From Chloroflexota bacterium (lineage in GTDB: Bacteria > Chloroflexota > FW602-bin22 > JACPRP01), in contig JACQUC010000146.1 of NCBI GenBank assembly GCA_016210495.1, forward strand, positions 1-47,110: DNA of 47,110 bases. The letters are read 5' to 3'. The translations under genes and the position numbers were made by a program. Position 1 is the first letter of the stretch; each line of letters opens with the position of its first letter. The notes beneath the pieces were generated by a model. The model was not told the DNA's origin and searched no databases. It saw only the letters and a list, made by a program, of their open reading frames with translations. Positions 8,112 through 16,065 of this stretch are shown here, in pieces.

Positions 8112-9485
8112 GCTAGGATTGTCTCTCCCAGCGAGAGGGAAGTTGGGGTCAGCGGTCCCAGGGGGAGAGGGGAGGGGCCGTGAGATGACCGGCAGAGTTA
8201 GCAAGGCGTGCGGCACGATGAGCGCAGCGAGGTTCTTCCCCAGGCTCGCCTGGGCGATGGCGAAGGCCTCTTCCATCGAGGCGGCAGGAATCATCTTGGC
8301 CTCGCGCACGACGTCGGGGAACTGCGAGCCGACGATGATGACCTGGTTCTGCTCCAGCACTTTGGCCATGACGAAGGCGCGCTGCTCGCCCGGGGCGATG
8401 CCGTGCTTTCTAGCGTGGTCCAGGATGTAAGCCACAGATGGAGCTTCACGCATCGTACGGAAGAACCGCTGCTCTCCGGCACCGGCTCCAGCCCCTTCCT
8501 GGCAAAGCGCCGGGGTGATGAAGATGCCCCCGGGACGAACGACGGGCTGGGGCGCGAAGAACAGGTAGCTGGGAGCCCGCGAGGCCTGATAGAGATTGGC
8601 GTCCTTGGGGTAGCCAACGCCGCCGATGGCGATGTCGTAGGCGTGTGCGATGGGCACGGTGAACAGTTGCCTGGCTTCCCCCACCAGCGCCATAAACGCC
8701 GCTTCGGGTTCTCCCGCCTGCACCGCGACGACCCGATTGTTGTCGTCAGCGACAACGTTCACGATGAATCTGAGCCCAGCGCGGCGCGCGATCTCCGTGA
8801 CGGCCTCGTGAAACGGGTTACCATCTATGTTGCCGAGCCTGGTCTTGGGGTGATCAAGGAAAAGAGGCCCGTGGGTGTAGCCGATGGTCTTCTCTCCGGC
8901 TACGCCGATGGCCACGGTCTTGCGTCCTCCCGAGTAGCCGGCGTACTGGTGAGGCTCGACGATGCCGGTGGCGACGAGCAGATCAGTGTCGAGGACCAGC
9001 TTGCTCAAGACGATGGGCACGCCGGCCTGGGTCTGGCCAAGATCGACCAGCGTTGCCGGATCGCAGGCATCCGGGTCGACGACGCGAACGCGCTCGACTA
9101 CGTCTTGGCCGAGCTTCGCCACCTTTTCGTCGTAAGTGCTGGCCCTATGGGCGCCGACGGCAACGACAATCGTGATATTCTGATCCGGTACTCCCGCGGC
9201 GTTAAGCTCTTCCAGGATCGGCGGAACCAGGAGATGGTCGGGGCACGCACGCGTGACGTCGGTAACAACTATGCAGGCTCGGCTGCCGGGCCTAGCCAGC
9301 TCGCGCAAAGGGCGGGAATTCGTGGGACTCGCCAGCAATTGCCGCACGGCTGCCGAAACATCGGCGATGGGCGGCAGGCTTCTGGATTCGATCAGCGTGC
9401 CTGTGACGCCATCCGGCAGCGAGAAGCTGAGGTGGCTGCGACCGTAGGGAACGACGAAAACATCAGGTCTGGCTACGTTGTCCAT
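8085..9485 (-). CDS. larA: Nickel-pincer lactate racemase family protein (LarA)
   Basis: 466 residues. The LarA catalytic set is present with correct spacing: His113 (GAHR), His179 (EPHQYAGYSGGRK), Lys189, which in the family anchors the nickel-pincer cofactor, and His205. In Lactobacillus plantarum LarA these are 108, 174, 184 and 200, so all are shifted by five. Members racemise lactate or epimerise other 2-hydroxyacids. Here it would interconvert isomers for the dehydrogenase upstream and the GlcDF oxidase downstream. The ATG overlaps the upstream gene's end by 13 bases, indicating translational coupling. The last 30 or so residues (Pro/Ser-rich) come from a dispersed repeat and are unlike LarA. 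The cofactor genes larB, larC and larE are not in this window. Confidence 0.9.
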   Translation of the reverse strand: MDNVARPDVFVVPYGRSHLSFSLPDGVTGTLIESRSLPPIADVSAAVRQLLASPTNSRPLRELARPGSRACIVVTDVTRACPDHLLVPPILEELNAAGVPDQNITIVVAVGAHRASTYDEKVAKLGQDVVERVRVVDPDACDPATLVDLGQTQAGVPIVLSKLVLDTDLLVATGIVEPHQYAGYSGGRKTVAIGVAGEKTIGYTHGPLFLDHPKTRLGNIDGNPFHEAVTEIARRAGLRFIVNVVADDNNRVVAVQAGEPEAAFMALVGEARQLFTVPIAHAYDIAIGGVGYPKDANLYQASRAPSYLFFAPQPVVRPGGIFITPALCQEGAGAGAGEQRFFRTMREAPSVAYILDHARKHGIAPGEQRAFVMAKVLEQNQVIIVGSQFPDVVREAKMIPAASMEEAFAIAQASLGKNLAALIVPHALLTLPVISRPLPSPPGTADPNFPLAGRDNPSSPLPLREG

Positions 9486-10564
9486 TCTACGCCTAGCTCC
9501 TTGCCAATGCCCCGAATCTCGTCGGCTACCTGGCGATAGAGAGGTATACCGTCGCGGCGGTATTCTTCTTCGCGCTCGTACTCCTTCTCGCCCGCGACAA
9601 AAATGCGCGACTCGCCCTCGGCCTTGGCCGAGCTCTTCAAGCGCAGGATGAGATCGTCCATCGTCGCCTTGAACTCGTCGAGAGGGCGAAAGGCGTCGAC
9701 GCGCATGGCGGCGAAGAAATGTCCCACGTTGGCGGGCTGGTCCTGGCCGTCTTTCTTAGCGTCGACCAACTGCCCATAGGCTGCGCCCGAAAGCACGCCA
9801 CAGAGAATGTCTACCATCACCGCCAGGCCATAACCTTTGTAGCCAGAGAACTCCGCAGTGCCGCCAAGGGGCAATACGCCGCCGCCGCTCAAGACGGCCT
9901 TGGGATCGGTCGTGGGGCGCCCGGCGCTGTCAACGGCCCAGCCCAATGGTATGGAAATACCTTTGCGAGCGGCGACCTCTACCTTGCCGATAGGAACCAC
10001 CGAGGTGGCCATGTCCAGGACAAAAGGCCGCTCGCCTGCTGCGGGAACGGCAATGCTGATGGGATTGGTGCCGATGATCATCTCTCTGCCATAGGTCGGC
10101 ACAGCCAGCGGACGCGAATTGGTGAACGACAATCCGATCATCTGACGCGGCAGCGCCATCATGGCGTAGTAGCCGGCAATGCCGTAGTGGTTCGAGTTGC
10201 GGACGGCCACGAAAGCGCCGCCCGCTTGCTCGGCCTTCTTCAGGCAGAGCTCCATACCCAGCTTGCCGACGGGCTGGCCAAGACCACTGCCGCCGTCGAT
10301 CAAGGCCGTAGACGGCGTCTCGCGAGCCACGCTCACGACCGGGTTGGTGAGGATTGTGCCTTTCTTGATGCCACGGACGTACCGCCCGAGGCGCTGGACG
10401 CCGTGGGAATCGACGCCCCTCAGGTCGGCCTGGACGAGGTTATCGGCCGTCGTAAAGGCGTCCTCGCGCGGGACGCCCAGCTTGACAAAAACCTGGGTGA
10501 CGAATTCTACGAGCGCCTGGCAATCAACGCGCACGTATTCCGCGTTCTCATTTTCGTTGGACAT
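9473..10564 (-). CDS. Ldh2/YlbC-family malate/L-lactate (2-hydroxyacid) dehydrogenase
   Basis: About 363 residues from the ATG at 10564, with GAGGGGG seven bases upstream. The protein has the Ldh2 family landmarks: an early DLRGVDSHGVQRL, then AVRNSNHYGIAGYYAMMA with the conserved His, GTNPISIAVPA for NAD(P) binding, and the glycine-rich GYKGYGLAVMVDILCG. The family oxidises malate, L-lactate, ureidoglycolate or sulfolactate with NAD(P), using a fold unrelated to classical LDH. It is the first gene of the operon with larA, glcF and glcD, which points to lactate or a related hydroxyacid. The exact substrate is open. Confidence 0.9.
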   Translation of the reverse strand: MSNENENAEYVRVDCQALVEFVTQVFVKLGVPREDAFTTADNLVQADLRGVDSHGVQRLGRYVRGIKKGTILTNPVVSVARETPSTALIDGGSGLGQPVGKLGMELCLKKAEQAGGAFVAVRNSNHYGIAGYYAMMALPRQMIGLSFTNSRPLAVPTYGREMIIGTNPISIAVPAAGERPFVLDMATSVVPIGKVEVAARKGISIPLGWAVDSAGRPTTDPKAVLSGGGVLPLGGTAEFSGYKGYGLAVMVDILCGVLSGAAYGQLVDAKKDGQDQPANVGHFFAAMRVDAFRPLDEFKATMDDLILRLKSSAKAEGESRIFVAGEKEYEREEEYRRDGIPLYRQVADEIRGIGKELGVEWTT

Positions 10565-10895
10565 ACATCTACCCCCTCTCGACGTCCAAAACAGCCCTGC
10601 GTGGGGGATTTTGCGAGGATCTCTCGCCGGTTCGCTGTCTATGGTACCGTGAAAGATGGGGGCTGTCAAGGATAAGTTCACTGGTAGCCGCGCCCTTTAG
10701 GGTGCGCGCGCCCTTGCCGTACCAGACCGTCTCGAGGGGAAGCCTCGCCACAGCACGCGCACCCTGAAGGGTGCGGCTACAAGTGGGACGCGCCCTCGCA
10801 CGTGCGCGGTGGGACCCAGAAGGCCCGGCGCCAATGCGACTTTGGTCGCAGCGCTGGGTGCGGGTGCTGAGGTATACTTTGGCCGAGGTAGGGAC
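10565..10895. other. Divergent intergenic region with repeats
   Basis: 331 bases between divergent genes. It holds the operon promoter (10641-10669), then GC-rich hairpin repeats around 10690-10785 (GCGCCCT-TT-AGGGTGCGC and GCACCCT-GA-AGGGTGC-GGCTAC). No coding capacity is seen. Confidence 0.6.
10641..10669 (-). promoter_or_regulatory. sigma-70 promoter of the ldh2-larA-glcF-glcD operon
   Basis: On the minus strand: a perfect TTGACA (10669-10664), a 17-bp spacer and TACCAT (10646-10641, 4/6). The leader to the ATG at 10564 is about 70 bases. Confidence 0.55.
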
Positions 10896-12284
10896 GTGTC
10901 GAAAAGGTTTGTGGACGTATCTCTCGTCTTCTTCGCGATATCTTGCGTGCTGGGGCTGGCGCTGCGGGCTTCTTTTATCTGGCCCGAGGTGTTGGCAGGC
11001 CTGTCTTTTGCCAACGTGCGTCACGCTCACTCCCACGTAGCCTACTTCGGGTGGGTCTCGCTGGCGATTATGGGACTGATCTACCACGTGCTGCCGACTT
11101 CAACCGAATCGGACGAGCAGGTGGAAGGGCTGTCCACGGTGCACCTGGCGCTGGGTACAATCAGCTCGCTGGGGGCGCTGGTCACGTTTGCCCTGGCCGG
11201 CTACTCGATGGGATCGGGCATGTTTTCTATGATCAACATGGCGACGTGGTATATCTTTGGGTACGCGGTGTACCGCATTTTGCGATCGCGCAAGGCGCCG
11301 ATCTCGCCGGCCGTAGCGGCAATGGCGATCTCCGCGATCTTCTTGCTGCTGGCTTCCGTAGGTGTGCTGGCGATCACGACGACGGCGATGTCACGGCTCG
11401 AGAACCTCGCGCTCAGGGAGGTCGCGCTGCGCTACTACCTCAACGTCTTTGACGAAGGCTGGTTCGGCCTGGGAGTGATGGGATTGCTGTATGCGCTAGT
11501 ACCCAGGATGGCAGGCAGGGAACTGCACAGCCGGAGTCTGGCCTGGGTTCAGGTGGGAATGGCGGCGGTGGCGATCGTGCCGGCAAGCCTCGCGTATGTC
11601 TCGAGCGGCATCATCGCTGGGCCACTGGCGTACGTGGGTGCGGCGGCGGCGGGCGCGGTGGCGGTCTCGGAGATGCTTTTCGTGTATAACATCGGACGAA
11701 CGATTGTGGAGGGGCGCAGGAATCTGCTGGGAAGATTCCCCACCCCGGCCTTGGGCGGACAGGGACGTCCGCCCCTACAAACTGGCATTGTGCAACAAGG
11801 ACGGCTTGGCTGGCCTTTCCTGGTGATGGCCCTTGTCGCACTGGCCGTAAAGGCGCTTCTCCAGCTACTGTATCTGATACCCGTGCTGGCACAGCTCTCG
11901 ACCGGTACGCAGCTCGAGGTATTTTACTTGCACCTGTCGCTCCTGGGCTTCACGTCGATGGCAGCGCTGGCCGTCATCACGAGCCTGATGTCGGGCGATA
12001 GGAGGGCAACCGATTTCGGTCTGGCTACGCGTGCCTTCCCGCTGCTGGCGGTGGGAATTGGTGGGATGCTGCTCACTCTGTTGGCTGGAGGAGTGGAGGA
12101 GATCCTGAGCAAACTGACGGGATTTGTGCCCGAGTACTCGCTCACTTTCATAGCCGCGTTTGCACTTGCGTCACTGGCAACGGCGGGTGCCTTGGCCTTT
12201 GCTGGCTACTACTTTGTGCAGAGGCGACGTGTAACGAGGCCGAAAGGCGCACAACGATGGTTTCCGTCGACGTCCGGACGCTGA
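10896..12284 (+). CDS. Polytopic membrane protein, haem-copper oxidase subunit I-like
   Basis: About 462 residues with about 12 hydrophobic segments. The start is taken at the GTG at 10896 (GAGG seven bases upstream). Upstream codons are repeat-like. The segment NVRHAHSHVAYFGWVSLAIM and later His residues (VFYLHLSLLGF) resemble the haem-binding helices of cbb3-type oxidase subunit I and NorB-like proteins, but the full copper-ligand set is not evident. I therefore read it as an oxidase-I-like membrane protein of unknown activity. Residues about 281-294 (TPALGGQGRPPL) are encoded by a family A intergenic repeat inserted in frame, between two membrane segments. The next frame (12257) overlaps its end. 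Confidence 0.7.
   Translation: MSKRFVDVSLVFFAISCVLGLALRASFIWPEVLAGLSFANVRHAHSHVAYFGWVSLAIMGLIYHVLPTSTESDEQVEGLSTVHLALGTISSLGALVTFALAGYSMGSGMFSMINMATWYIFGYAVYRILRSRKAPISPAVAAMAISAIFLLLASVGVLAITTTAMSRLENLALREVALRYYLNVFDEGWFGLGVMGLLYALVPRMAGRELHSRSLAWVQVGMAAVAIVPASLAYVSSGIIAGPLAYVGAAAAGAVAVSEMLFVYNIGRTIVEGRRNLLGRFPTPALGGQGRPPLQTGIVQQGRLGWPFLVMALVALAVKALLQLLYLIPVLAQLSTGTQLEVFYLHLSLLGFTSMAALAVITSLMSGDRRATDFGLATRAFPLLAVGIGGMLLTLLAGGVEEILSKLTGFVPEYSLTFIAAFALASLATAGALAFAGYYFVQRRRVTRPKGAQRWFPSTSGR
11738..11778. repeat. Family A hairpin repeat inside a gene
   Basis: CCCCACCCCGG, then GGGCGGAC-AGGGAC-GTCCGCCC, then CTAC. This is the same repeat that is otherwise intergenic at 2484, 17536 and 36681, but here it lies in frame within the membrane-protein gene. 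Confidence 0.8.
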
Positions 12285-12424
12285 TTCGCTGGCTGCATCT
12301 GCTGGCGGCGAAGGCGTGGGTCGGCGGCATCGAGTGCGTCAGCAAGCGGCCGCCGTCCTCGGCGTCCTTCGGCGGACTAAAGTCTCGCCGTCAGTCCGGT
12401 TGGCAGGTACCGCGCCAGAGATGA
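12257..12424 (+). pseudogene. Truncated CopD/DUF2269-like membrane protein remnant
   Basis: A 55-codon frame starting at an ATG that overlaps the previous gene by 28 bases. Its first 25 residues (including LIRWLHLLAAKAWVGGI) look like the first helix of CopD-type or DUF2269 membrane proteins, which normally run well over 120 residues. After that the sequence turns into Ser/Arg-rich filler and stops. I read this as the start of a once-coupled membrane gene whose body was lost by deletion. Confidence 0.45.
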
Positions 12425-12503
12425 AGCTTTACTCGAGGACTTTGGTGCGCGTGGGACACCCAAGCCGGCTAGCATCGTCGCCAAAACAGTAGGACACGCT
12501 TCC

Positions 12504-14273
12504 CTACAGGATCTTCCGCGATGGCCTGAGCACCTGTCTCGTCTTGACGTCGTACAGGCCCATATTGGTTATGCGAATTTCGGGCAGGAAGTCACAGGGC
12601 AAGAAGAACAAGGTGAAGGCCAGATCCTCGTAGACGTATCCTCGCGCGCGAAGCAATGCGGTGAGCTCGCGGATCTGACTGACGACGACATCGAACGGAT
12701 GCCGGGCCATAATGCCGCCAGATTCCAGTGGCATCTGATAGATGACACGTCCGTCCTCGACGATGACGTTGCCCCCGCCGATCTCATAAAGAACGTTGGC
12801 GGCCATCGCCATGGCCTCTCCGCTGCGACCCAGCACCACCACGTGTCCGGCGGTATTGCAAGAGCTGGCCAAGCCCTGCAGGTTGCGCGCGAATCCTTTG
12901 AGGACGCCGTTGGTGGCAGTGCGGCCGTGGCGGTCAAGCAGCGTGGCAAAAAGGAGACCATCATCCTGCGTCACATCTACGAAGCCGTCGAGCACCGGCA
13001 GGGAGACGTCGCGTCGCCTCGTAATTACCGAGCTGACGAGATCCAGGACGGGAAAACTCGAACCGGCGTGCTCGGCCCGAAGCAACAGATGCTTGGGGAG
13101 GATGCGCGCGCCCCGGGGCAGCGATGGCCGATCGCAGGGGAACTGGTCCCAGTCGACGGCGGGCAGGTCGACTACCAGCCGACCGTTGCGGGCAACCACC
13201 TGACCGTCGGCGATCACCGTTTCGGGCTTGAAGTTGTCGGGGCGGCTATTGACGACGATATCGGCGATCCTGCCCGGGGCGATACCGCCGATGTAGTGGT
13301 CCAGGCGGAAATACGTGGCAGGGTTCAGGGTAATCATCTGCAGGGCCGTCATCGGGTCCACGCCCGCTTCGACAGCCAGTTGCGCGAGGTACTCCACCGA
13401 TCCCTTGTCGACAAAATACTGGGGGTCGGGGCCATCCGTGGTCAGCACCAGCCGGGATGTGCTGACTTTGTGCTCCGTGACGACGCGAATCAGCTCAGGC
13501 AGGTCCCCGCGGAGTGAGCTATCGCGCAGGAAAACGTGCATCCCCAGGCGCAGCCTGTCGAGGGCCTGCTGAGCGTCGATGGCCTCGTGGCACGACTCGA
13601 CGCCGGCGGCCACGATAGGATTCAGCTTCTCGTAGGAGCAGCCCGCCGTGTGGCCATCGACCCGCTTACCCAGGGCGCGAGCGGTGGCGATGCACTCGAG
13701 AGAGTGCGGCTCACCTTCGAGCAGAAGCGGCCAGCGGGTGACCTCGAAGATGCCGGCCACATTTGGCTGAGCCAGGATACGCTTGATGCGGTCGGTGGCG
13801 AACTTCACGACCTGATCGGGCATCGTCGTCTGGGGTGTGATGCGAGGAGCCCAGAATATCTTCGTCGGCAAGGAGCTCATTTTGACAAGGCATTGCTCGA
13901 GGACTTCATCCTCCATTAGCAACTGGAAGAACAGCGCATCGCAGAAAACCGTGGTGGTGCCCAAAGGCAGCACAGCCCGGCATAGCTCCAAGGGATTGGT
14001 GATTCTCCACGGGTGCGCGTGCACCTCGACATAGCCGGGACAAAGATACTTTCCGGACGCGTCTATGACGTGCGTATCGTCTCCGACGCACGATTCGCTC
14101 GGGCCAACGTAGGCGATACGGCGCCCCTCGATCGCCACGTTCGCCCGAAGATACTCTCCGGAGTAGACGTTGCAGACAGTGCCGCCGCGTATATACAGGT
14201 CTGCCGGTGCGCTACCGCGTGAGACCTGGATGAGGCTCCGGACGTCGTCCAGAGAAGGATCGAGGAAATACAT
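12504..14273 (-). CDS. ade: Adenine deaminase family amidohydrolase
   Basis: About 589 residues, the usual length, starting at the ATG at 14273. It shows an amidohydrolase N-terminal beta-sandwich (LYIRGGTVCNVYSGEYL), the metal motif PGYVEVHAHPW, the region GHTAGCSYEKLNPIVAAG with CHEAID, and TTDGPDPQYF with the catalytic Asp. The C-terminal adenine-deaminase domain includes GRSGEAMAMAAN and GGIMARHPFDVV. It converts adenine to hypoxanthine and ammonia in purine salvage, although some paralogues act on other compounds. It has its own strong promoter and is transcribed separately from the binding protein upstream on the same strand. Confidence 0.85.
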   Translation of the reverse strand: MYFLDPSLDDVRSLIQVSRGSAPADLYIRGGTVCNVYSGEYLRANVAIEGRRIAYVGPSESCVGDDTHVIDASGKYLCPGYVEVHAHPWRITNPLELCRAVLPLGTTTVFCDALFFQLLMEDEVLEQCLVKMSSLPTKIFWAPRITPQTTMPDQVVKFATDRIKRILAQPNVAGIFEVTRWPLLLEGEPHSLECIATARALGKRVDGHTAGCSYEKLNPIVAAGVESCHEAIDAQQALDRLRLGMHVFLRDSSLRGDLPELIRVVTEHKVSTSRLVLTTDGPDPQYFVDKGSVEYLAQLAVEAGVDPMTALQMITLNPATYFRLDHYIGGIAPGRIADIVVNSRPDNFKPETVIADGQVVARNGRLVVDLPAVDWDQFPCDRPSLPRGARILPKHLLLRAEHAGSSFPVLDLVSSVITRRRDVSLPVLDGFVDVTQDDGLLFATLLDRHGRTATNGVLKGFARNLQGLASSCNTAGHVVVLGRSGEAMAMAANVLYEIGGGNVIVEDGRVIYQMPLESGGIMARHPFDVVVSQIRELTALLRARGYVYEDLAFTLFFLPCDFLPEIRITNMGLYDVKTRQVLRPSRKIL

Positions 14274-14310
14274 AACTGATGTTCTCCCGTTGTACCCTGG
14301 TTGCCCCGCG

Positions 14311-14339
14311 ATTCTAATGCCGTCCGGGGAGGGTGTCAA
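14311..14339 (-). promoter_or_regulatory. sigma-70 promoter of the adenine deaminase gene
   Basis: Minus strand: TTGACA (14339-14334, perfect), a 17-bp spacer and TAGAAT (14316-14311, 5/6). The leader is about 30 bases. Confidence 0.65.
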
Positions 14340-14340
14340 G

Positions 14341-14401
14341 GTAAACGGGGGCCGGGACGGGGGCCGGGGTCAGGGGGTAAGGGTCAGCGGGGCAGGGGTC
14401 A
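14341..14401 (+). other. G-rich tract
   Basis: Several runs of three to five G on the plus strand (GGGGGCCGGGACGGGGG and on) could form a G-quadruplex. It lies immediately upstream of the adenine deaminase promoter. Confidence 0.4.
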
Positions 14402-14435
14402 GTCAGGGCCAGGGTTGTGTCGGGATGAGGCGGTA

Positions 14436-14462
14436 GGGGCGTCCTTCTTCGAAGGACGCCCC
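14436..14462 (-). terminator. Hairpin after the binding-protein gene
   Basis: A perfect 12-bp stem, GGGGCGTCCTTC/GAAGGACGCCCC, with a 3-base loop, 24 bases past the stop at 14487. On the minus strand it is followed by TACCG rather than a T-run, so it is also a member of the CCCCTAC-tailed hairpin group. Its terminator activity is uncertain. Confidence 0.45.
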
Positions 14463-14486
14463 GATGTGTGGCCTTTGGACTGGTGG

Positions 14487-15575
14487 TTACTTGGCGGAAG
14501 CCCAGATCATCTTGGAGACGTCGAGTTTCTCTTTCAAGAGTCCGTGCTCCACCATCAGGTCGGCGGTCTTCTGCAAAGTAGTCTGATCGACCTTGGTGCG
14601 GAGAGGCGCGAGCACGATCTTGTCCATGAGCGCAGGCTCGGTCTTGGTAAACTCGATGCCGTACTTCTTTCTATCGGCCACGTTCTTGGTCATCAAGTCG
14701 ATGGCCCGCCCGAGGGCGTTAGCGTAACCCGCTGCAGTGTTGGGGTTCTCCTTGACCCATTTCTCTGACGCGACGAAGACGGCCACGTCCATACCGGGCT
14801 GGTACTCGTAAAGCGGGTGGGCGAAAACCTTAAGCTTGCCCGCCTCGACCGCCACTGAGCCGAAAGGCTCGATAGTCCAGCCGACGTCGATCTGGCCGTT
14901 CACGATGGCATCAGCCATCTGTGGGAAGGGAATCTCGCGGAACGTCACCTTGTCGGGGTCAGCGCCGCCCTTCTTCAGCCAGGCCCGTTCCAAAAGCCAG
15001 ACAATATTGTTGAGGTTGTTGGTGCCAAGACGCTTGCCTACCAGGTCGTTAGCCGTCTTGAGCGTCGAGTCGGCTTTGACCATCATTCTGTCGGCATCCG
15101 GAGGCGAGCTGGGCGCGGCCACGACTCCACTCACGATGACCACGTCAAAGCCCTGGGCTCTCGCCTGCAAGACAGATACCACGTTAGAGTAGCCGAAGTT
15201 AAGCCTTCCGGCGATGACACCGGGGATGATCTCGGCTCCGCCTCCGATAACCGAGGTTTCAACCGTCAAACCCTCGTCTTTGAAGTAGCCGAGCTTGTCC
15301 GCGGCGTAAACGATGCTGTTGTTTTCGATGGGCATAACACCTGCCCTGAGCTGAGCCACCTCGGGCTTCTTGGCCGCGGCGGCAGGTGTAGCGGCCGCCG
15401 GTTTTGCCGGCTGAGTGGCTGCCGGGGCGGGCGGCTTAGTGGCCTCCGCCTTTGGGGCGGGCTTTGGCGGCACGGGGGTAGGCGTGGGAGCCGCGGCGGG
15501 GGCGCAAGCTGCGCCGAAGCTGAGTAATACGAGGAGCACGAGGCTCCACAGGATCGAACCGGTCTTGCCAAACAT
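14487..15575 (-). CDS. ABC-type substrate-binding lipoprotein, NMT1/SsuA-like
   Basis: About 362 residues from the ATG at 15575 (AGGGAGG ten bases upstream). A signal peptide ends in the lipobox FGAAC, so it should be a membrane-tethered lipoprotein. An Ala/Pro/Lys-rich linker of about 45 residues follows. The mature domain (VYAADKLGYFKDEGLTVE, a GGAEIIPGVIAGRLNFGYSN motif, GKRLGTNNLNN, QIDVGWTIEPF) is the NMT1/SsuA/NitT fold that binds nitrate, sulfonates, pyrimidines or aromatic acids. No permease or ATPase gene is adjacent, so it is an orphan or works with components encoded elsewhere. Confidence 0.85.
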   Translation of the reverse strand: MFGKTGSILWSLVLLVLLSFGAACAPAAAPTPTPVPPKPAPKAEATKPPAPAATQPAKPAAATPAAAAKKPEVAQLRAGVMPIENNSIVYAADKLGYFKDEGLTVETSVIGGGAEIIPGVIAGRLNFGYSNVVSVLQARAQGFDVVIVSGVVAAPSSPPDADRMMVKADSTLKTANDLVGKRLGTNNLNNIVWLLERAWLKKGGADPDKVTFREIPFPQMADAIVNGQIDVGWTIEPFGSVAVEAGKLKVFAHPLYEYQPGMDVAVFVASEKWVKENPNTAAGYANALGRAIDLMTKNVADRKKYGIEFTKTEPALMDKIVLAPLRTKVDQTTLQKTADLMVEHGLLKEKLDVSKMIWASAK

Positions 15576-16065
15576 GCGATCGAGACCTCCCTTACGATGT
15601 GCTCTTGATTTCGCGCGTGACTTCCTACAAAGCGTGCCAACGGCGCCAAAAATTATCCGGTTCACCAAGAACGACCTGACATGTTCTTCGATTACTCAGC
15701 TACTCGCTGTGTGCTCACCTCCTCTCAACTTTCCAGTGCCAGCACGGGACACGGCAACGTGCAAGGGCCGATGCAGATACCGGCGAACAAAGCAAGAATG
15801 CCCCGGCAAGACCACTGCACAGGGCTCCATCAACCGTCATCTTTGACGAGGTTGTGCAACGAATGTACAGGATAATCTGGTCGACGTCAAGCGTTGTTCC
15901 CAAAGCCAAATTAGGGAGCGAAGGAACGGACGTTATCCTTGCCCTCTTCGAGAGGGCGGGGGAACCCGGCGCTCAGCACGCAGAACACGATGCCCACGAC
16001 AACCCTCTGCCAGAGGACGAGAGAGCTCGGCTACTTGAAATGTTGTTGTGCCCTCCCTTGGCGCA
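15576..16065. other. Intergenic region, 490 bases
   Basis: Contains a plausible minus-strand promoter (15862-15890) for the lipoprotein gene, which would give a leader of about 280 bases. Several open frames cross it, but none has a convincing start site or a recognisable protein. I see nothing else. Confidence 0.5.
15862..15890 (-). promoter_or_regulatory. Possible sigma-70 promoter for the NMT1-like lipoprotein gene
   Basis: Minus strand: TTGACG (15890-15885), a 17-bp spacer and TACATT (15867-15862, 4/6). Confidence 0.4.

Noticed and set aside
8208..9539. Long plus-strand frame opposite larA
   Set aside because: It is a shadow of the GC-rich larA gene with no start signal or domain.
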